A DNA stretch of 64,000 nt from Yoonia rosea (lineage in GTDB: Bacteria > Pseudomonadota > Alphaproteobacteria > Rhodobacterales > Rhodobacteraceae). Below the pieces are notes generated by a model that was not told the origin of the DNA, searched no databases, and worked only from the letters and a program-made list of their open reading frames with translations. A program made the position numbers and the translations under genes. Numbering within the stretch: position 1 is the first letter of the stretch; each line of letters opens with the position of its first letter. Location: NCBI RefSeq assembly GCF_900156505.1, contig NZ_FTPR01000002.1, positions 595,329 to 659,328 of the forward strand, written 5' to 3'. Shown here piece after piece: positions 61,279-64,000 of this stretch.

Positions 61279-61758
61279 TTACATGGACGGCAGGATAACC
61301 GCGTCGATCACGTGGATCACGCCGTTTGATGCTTCGATGTCTGCTGTAACGACGTTTGCGCCGTCAACCATCACGCCGCCTTCGGTCATGATTGTGACGT
61401 CAGCACCGTTTACAGTTGTCGCCATCATGCCGTTGCTCAGGTCTGTGGACATCACTTTGCCTGGCACAACGTGGTAGGTCAGGATCGCGGCCAGTGCTTC
61501 CGGATCGGCAAGCAGACCTTCAACTGTACCTTCTGGCAGTGCAGCAAAGGCTTCGTCTGTTGGTGCGAAAACAGTGAACGGACCTTCGCCTTTCAGTGTT
61601 TCAACCAGACCGGCCGCTTCAACAGCAGCAACCAGTGTTGTAAAGCTGCCTGCATCAATCGCTGTGTCGACGATATCTTTTGAGTGGCCTGCTGCGAAGG
61701 CCGAAGTTGAAGTCAGGGCAGCTGTCGTTGTCAGTGCGATAAAAGTTCTGCGTAGCAT
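61279..61758 (-). CDS. Secreted fasciclin (FAS1) domain protein
   Basis: The 159-residue product has a signal peptide ([24 protein letters not shown]) and one FAS1 domain with both conserved boxes: [23 protein letters not shown] (H1) and [13 protein letters not shown] (H2), with the YHVVPGKV motif between. Single-domain FAS1 proteins are periplasmic or secreted and often have adhesive or redox roles. ATG 61758 gives a clean signal peptide; the upstream open frame is not needed. Confidence 0.93.
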   Translation of the reverse strand: MLRRTFIALTTTAALTSTSAFAAGHSKDIVDTAIDAGSFTTLVAAVEAAGLVETLKGEGPFTVFAPTDEAFAALPEGTVEGLLADPEALAAILTYHVVPGKVMSTDLSNGMMATTVNGADVTIMTEGGVMVDGANVVTADIEASNGVIHVIDAVILPSM

Positions 61759-62039
61759 CTGTGTTCTCCTAGTTTCAAAGCATGCCTTGTCGTTGGCATT
61801 GCTCTTTTTACGAGAGCAGATCACCTTGGATCATCGGGGAATTACGCCGATGCTGCTTGACGAAAACCGCATTTCACCTAAGCCGCGCCGATTTGCTGTT
61901 TCCAGTCACAGGTGCGTGAATCTTTGTGATTGATCCGGCATATTTACGGAACATTTCAACGATCTGGCGGCAACGTGAGACATCTTTCAAACGTTATCCT
62001 CTATATACTGTCAGGAAGTGAAAAGAACGGAGATCCAAG

Positions 62040-62939
62040 ATGGCATATCGCTGGACCAATACTTTGACCAAGGCTGACGTCACACCAAAGTCGGCTTATC
62101 TCAACCGGCGCCAGATTCTGGCGGGGACGATCGGGCTTGGCGCGATTGGCCTTGCGGGCGGTGCCGCGGCACAGGGCAACCTGGAGCCCAATACGCTGGA
62201 AGAGATCACAAGCTACAACAATTACTATGAATTCGGCACCGGCAAGAACGATCCGGCCCAGAACGCCCATAGGCTGGTGACATCGCCATGGTCCATCAAG
62301 GTGGATGGGATGGTTGATAACCCCGGTGATTATGCGCTGGATGATCTGCTGGCGGGGCTCTCGGTTGAGGATCGCCTCTACCGTTTCCGCTGTGTCGAGG
62401 CGTGGTCAATGGTCGTGCCATGGAATGGCATCGAGCTTGCGGATATCCTCGATCGGGTCGGGGTTCAGTCGCGCGCAAAATATGTGGCCTTTGAAACAGT
62501 GGTCCAGCCCGAGAACATGATCGGCGTCCAGCGCCGCGTTCTGGATTTCCCATATGTCGAGGGCCTGCGCCTTGATGAGGCAATGCACCCGCTGACCATC
62601 ATGGCGACAGGTATCTATGATGAGCCGCTTTATAATCAGTCTGGTGCGCCGATCCGTTTGGTCGTGCCATGGAAGTACGGGTTCAAGTCGATCAAATCCA
62701 TTGTGCGGATCACACTGACTGACCGTGAACCCCCTACCAGCTGGAACAAGGCCAATGCGCGTGAATACGGCTTCTATAGTAATGTGAACCCCAATGTGGA
62801 TCACCCACGCTGGAGCCAGGCAACCGAGCGCCGTATCGGTGGCGGCCTCTTTGCGCCGCGTCAGGACACGCTCATGTTCAACGGCTATCCCGAAGTGGCC
62901 CCGCTTTATGCCGGCCAGGATCTGAGTGTGGATATCTAA
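62040..62939 (+). CDS. msrP: Periplasmic methionine sulfoxide reductase, catalytic subunit MsrP
   Basis: MsrP is a molybdopterin enzyme that repairs oxidised methionine in periplasmic proteins. The 299-residue protein has a twin-arginine signal at residues 22-45 (NRRQILAGT... AAAQ), the Mo-ligand Cys118 in [15 protein letters not shown], and the typical [28 protein letters not shown] block. It lies directly before msrQ, the heme subunit, which is its usual partner. Confidence 0.96.
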   Translation: MAYRWTNTLTKADVTPKSAYLNRRQILAGTIGLGAIGLAGGAAAQGNLEPNTLEEITSYNNYYEFGTGKNDPAQNAHRLVTSPWSIKVDGMVDNPGDYALDDLLAGLSVEDRLYRFRCVEAWSMVVPWNGIELADILDRVGVQSRAKYVAFETVVQPENMIGVQRRVLDFPYVEGLRLDEAMHPLTIMATGIYDEPLYNQSGAPIRLVVPWKYGFKSIKSIVRITLTDREPPTSWNKANAREYGFYSNVNPNVDHPRWSQATERRIGGGLFAPRQDTLMFNGYPEVAPLYAGQDLSVDI

Positions 62940-62940
62940 A

Positions 62941-63564
62941 GTGACGATTGCGCAGCCCATCAACGGCGTTTTGCGCCGGTTCCCAGCCGGCACAATATAT
63001 ATTGTCAGCGCGCTTTATGCCTGCTGGGAGTTCTGGCGCGCCCTGAACCAGCTCGGCCCCTATCTGGTCGAGCCGATCAATGTGCTGGAACGGGCCTATG
63101 GTGAAATTGCCTTGATTCTGATGGTGGCGGGGCTCACCGTGACGCCGCTGCGCAAATGGACCGGTCTGAACCTGCTCAAGTTCCGGCGCGCAATCGGTGT
63201 CAGTGCATTCTTCTTTGTACTGGCCCATTTCCTTGTTTTTGCAATTCTTGATGTGCAAAGTCTCGGTCGCGTCTGGGAAGAAATCGTGAAGCGCCCCTAT
63301 GTCACCGTGGGGATGGCGTCATTCGTGATGCTGATTCCGTTGGCGATGACATCAAACAATCTGTCATTGCGCAAAATGGGGGCCGCGTCATGGCGCAAGC
63401 TGCATAAGCTGACCTATCCCGCGGCCGTTTTGGGCGCGCTGCATTATCTGTGGTTGGCCAAAGGCTTTCAGATCGAGCCATTGATCTATTTGATCGTGGT
63501 GCTGGCACTCGTCGGGGCACGGTATGTGTCTTTAGAACGGAAGCAACAGCCAATCTCGGGGTAA
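62941..63564 (+). CDS. msrQ: Heme-binding membrane subunit MsrQ
   Basis: MsrQ is a b-type cytochrome that passes quinol or flavin electrons to MsrP. The 207-residue product has six hydrophobic helices, the conserved His in VLAHFLVFA and in LRKMGAASWRKLHKLTYPAAVLGALHYLWL, and LTVTPLRKWTG between helices. The start is GTG 62941, two bases after the msrP stop; a codon at 62926 lies in msrP. Together the pair forms the complete MsrPQ system. Confidence 0.95.
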   Translation: MTIAQPINGVLRRFPAGTIYIVSALYACWEFWRALNQLGPYLVEPINVLERAYGEIALILMVAGLTVTPLRKWTGLNLLKFRRAIGVSAFFFVLAHFLVFAILDVQSLGRVWEEIVKRPYVTVGMASFVMLIPLAMTSNNLSLRKMGAASWRKLHKLTYPAAVLGALHYLWLAKGFQIEPLIYLIVVLALVGARYVSLERKQQPISG

Positions 63565-63592
63565 ACGACCCGCTATTGCGACATCCCCCACG

Positions 63593-63621
63593 GACCCGGC
63601 AGCGAAAACTGCCGGGTCTTT
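63593..63621 (+). terminator. Terminator of msrPQ
   Basis: GACCCGGCAG (63593-63602) pairs perfectly with CTGCCGGGTC (63609-63618) around CGAAAA, followed by TTT. Confidence 0.93.
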
Positions 63622-64000
63622 GTGTGGTGAGGAGGTGAATCACAATGAATCACATGATGAATATCGGCCCTAGGGGCTTAAGAAAGTATGAATCGAAGCG
63701 ATTCAGTGTGATTTGGATGTATGAGTCTGCATGAAATTGAGAGTCTCTAGTAGACGGCTTTGTGGATAACCCCAAATCTGGTATGTTCTGTTTCCATTCT
63801 GCCTAAGAAAATTGCGACAACAGGGGGTGTTGGCGCAGTTAAATGACCGCAAGTCATTAAAAACAAACATATATTCAGGGATGTCATAAAAAATGCACTT
63901 TTCTCGAAAAAAGGGGTTGCGGGTATCTTCGAGTAACCGTAGAACCCCCTTCACCGGCGGCGCTTACAAGTGCTGACGGGGCGCCAGACGGGCTTACGGG
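63622..64000. other. AT-rich non-coding region with GANTC cluster and a DnaA box
   Basis: The last 379 bp have no supported gene and are clearly AT-richer than the rest. Six GANTC sites lie at 63637, 63647, 63690, 63700, 63723 and 63741 (start positions), and a perfect DnaA box TGTGGATAA lies at 63761-63769. An inverted repeat AATGAC/GTCATT surrounds CGCAA near 63850. Interleaved inverted repeats (AAGGGG/CCCCTT-type and CTCGAA/TTCGAG) lie near 63905-63950. A reverse 83-codon frame at 63703-63954 is probably chance. The combination resembles an alphaproteobacterial replication-control region; the window ends before this can be settled. Confidence 0.5.

Noticed and set aside
63703..63954. Reverse 83-codon frame in the terminal non-coding region
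   Set aside because: It spans the GANTC cluster and DnaA box, has no ribosome site, and its translation has no recognisable pattern.
1..64000. CRISPR arrays, insertion sequences, prophage genes and rRNA operons
   Set aside because: No regularly spaced direct repeats with unique spacers, no transposase or phage structural genes, and no rRNA sequence were seen anywhere in the window.

Overview
The window is chromosomal DNA of an alphaproteobacterium, almost certainly of the order Rhodobacterales (Roseobacter group). The reasons are the flbT/flaF flagellin regulators and DUF1217 gene beside alpha-type basal-body genes, the dnaA-dnaN-recF-gyrB block with roseobacter-style neighbours, GANTC-rich (CcrM-type) control regions, and a G+C-rich genome with strongly alphaproteobacterial proteins. 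I cannot name the species.

Layout. 1-12 kb: flagellar genes. fliL (cut by the window edge)-flgH-flgA-flgG-flgF-fliQ-fliE-flgC-flgB run on the minus strand, divergent from fliI. They are followed by DUF1217-flbT-flaF, the flagellin gene, flgN-like and flgJ-like genes (minus), and fliK-flgD (plus). 12-16 kb: ubiB-ubiE (ubiquinone synthesis), mutM (DNA repair), an enoyl-CoA hydratase and a decayed gene remnant. 16.7-26 kb: rpsT, then the replication block dnaA-dnaN-recF and, after a VOC/LysE pair and a TetR-controlled quinone reductase, gyrB. 26-34.7 kb: housekeeping and transport genes, including trhO, a YegD-type Hsp70, the NAD salvage genes pncA and pncB, a membrane GGDEF protein and arfB.

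34.7-37.2 kb is the one clearly foreign-looking segment. It is visibly AT-richer and holds a two-gene Ser/Thr kinase - PP2C phosphatase cassette. Next to it lie an array of 11-bp GTGTAC repeats and a terminator-ended structured RNA on the minus strand. That RNA carries an 18-codon ORF behind an extended Shine-Dalgarno sequence complementary to the whole 16S rRNA 3' tail.

37-50 kb: queuosine-precursor transporter, secreted esterase-like protein, MepA, an MFS transporter, thioesterase, YggT, a PA2779/PA2778-type pair, a free-standing Cys-type formate dehydrogenase alpha subunit, a peptidoglycan-binding protein with a degenerate caspase-like head, a three-repeat secreted protein, rpmJ and tRNA-Val. 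50-64 kb: amidohydrolase, PhyH dioxygenase, a zinc-ribbon DinB, a tandem glycine riboswitch in front of a D-amino-acid dehydrogenase, an SPFH/NfeD pair, pyrF, clpB, an outer-membrane protein, YitT, fasciclin and msrPQ.

The window ends in an AT-rich non-coding stretch with six GANTC sites in 109 bp next to a perfect DnaA box, which resembles a replication-control or origin region. There are no rRNA genes, insertion sequences, prophage or CRISPR arrays. All protein identities come from recognising motifs and family signatures by eye; no database search was run.
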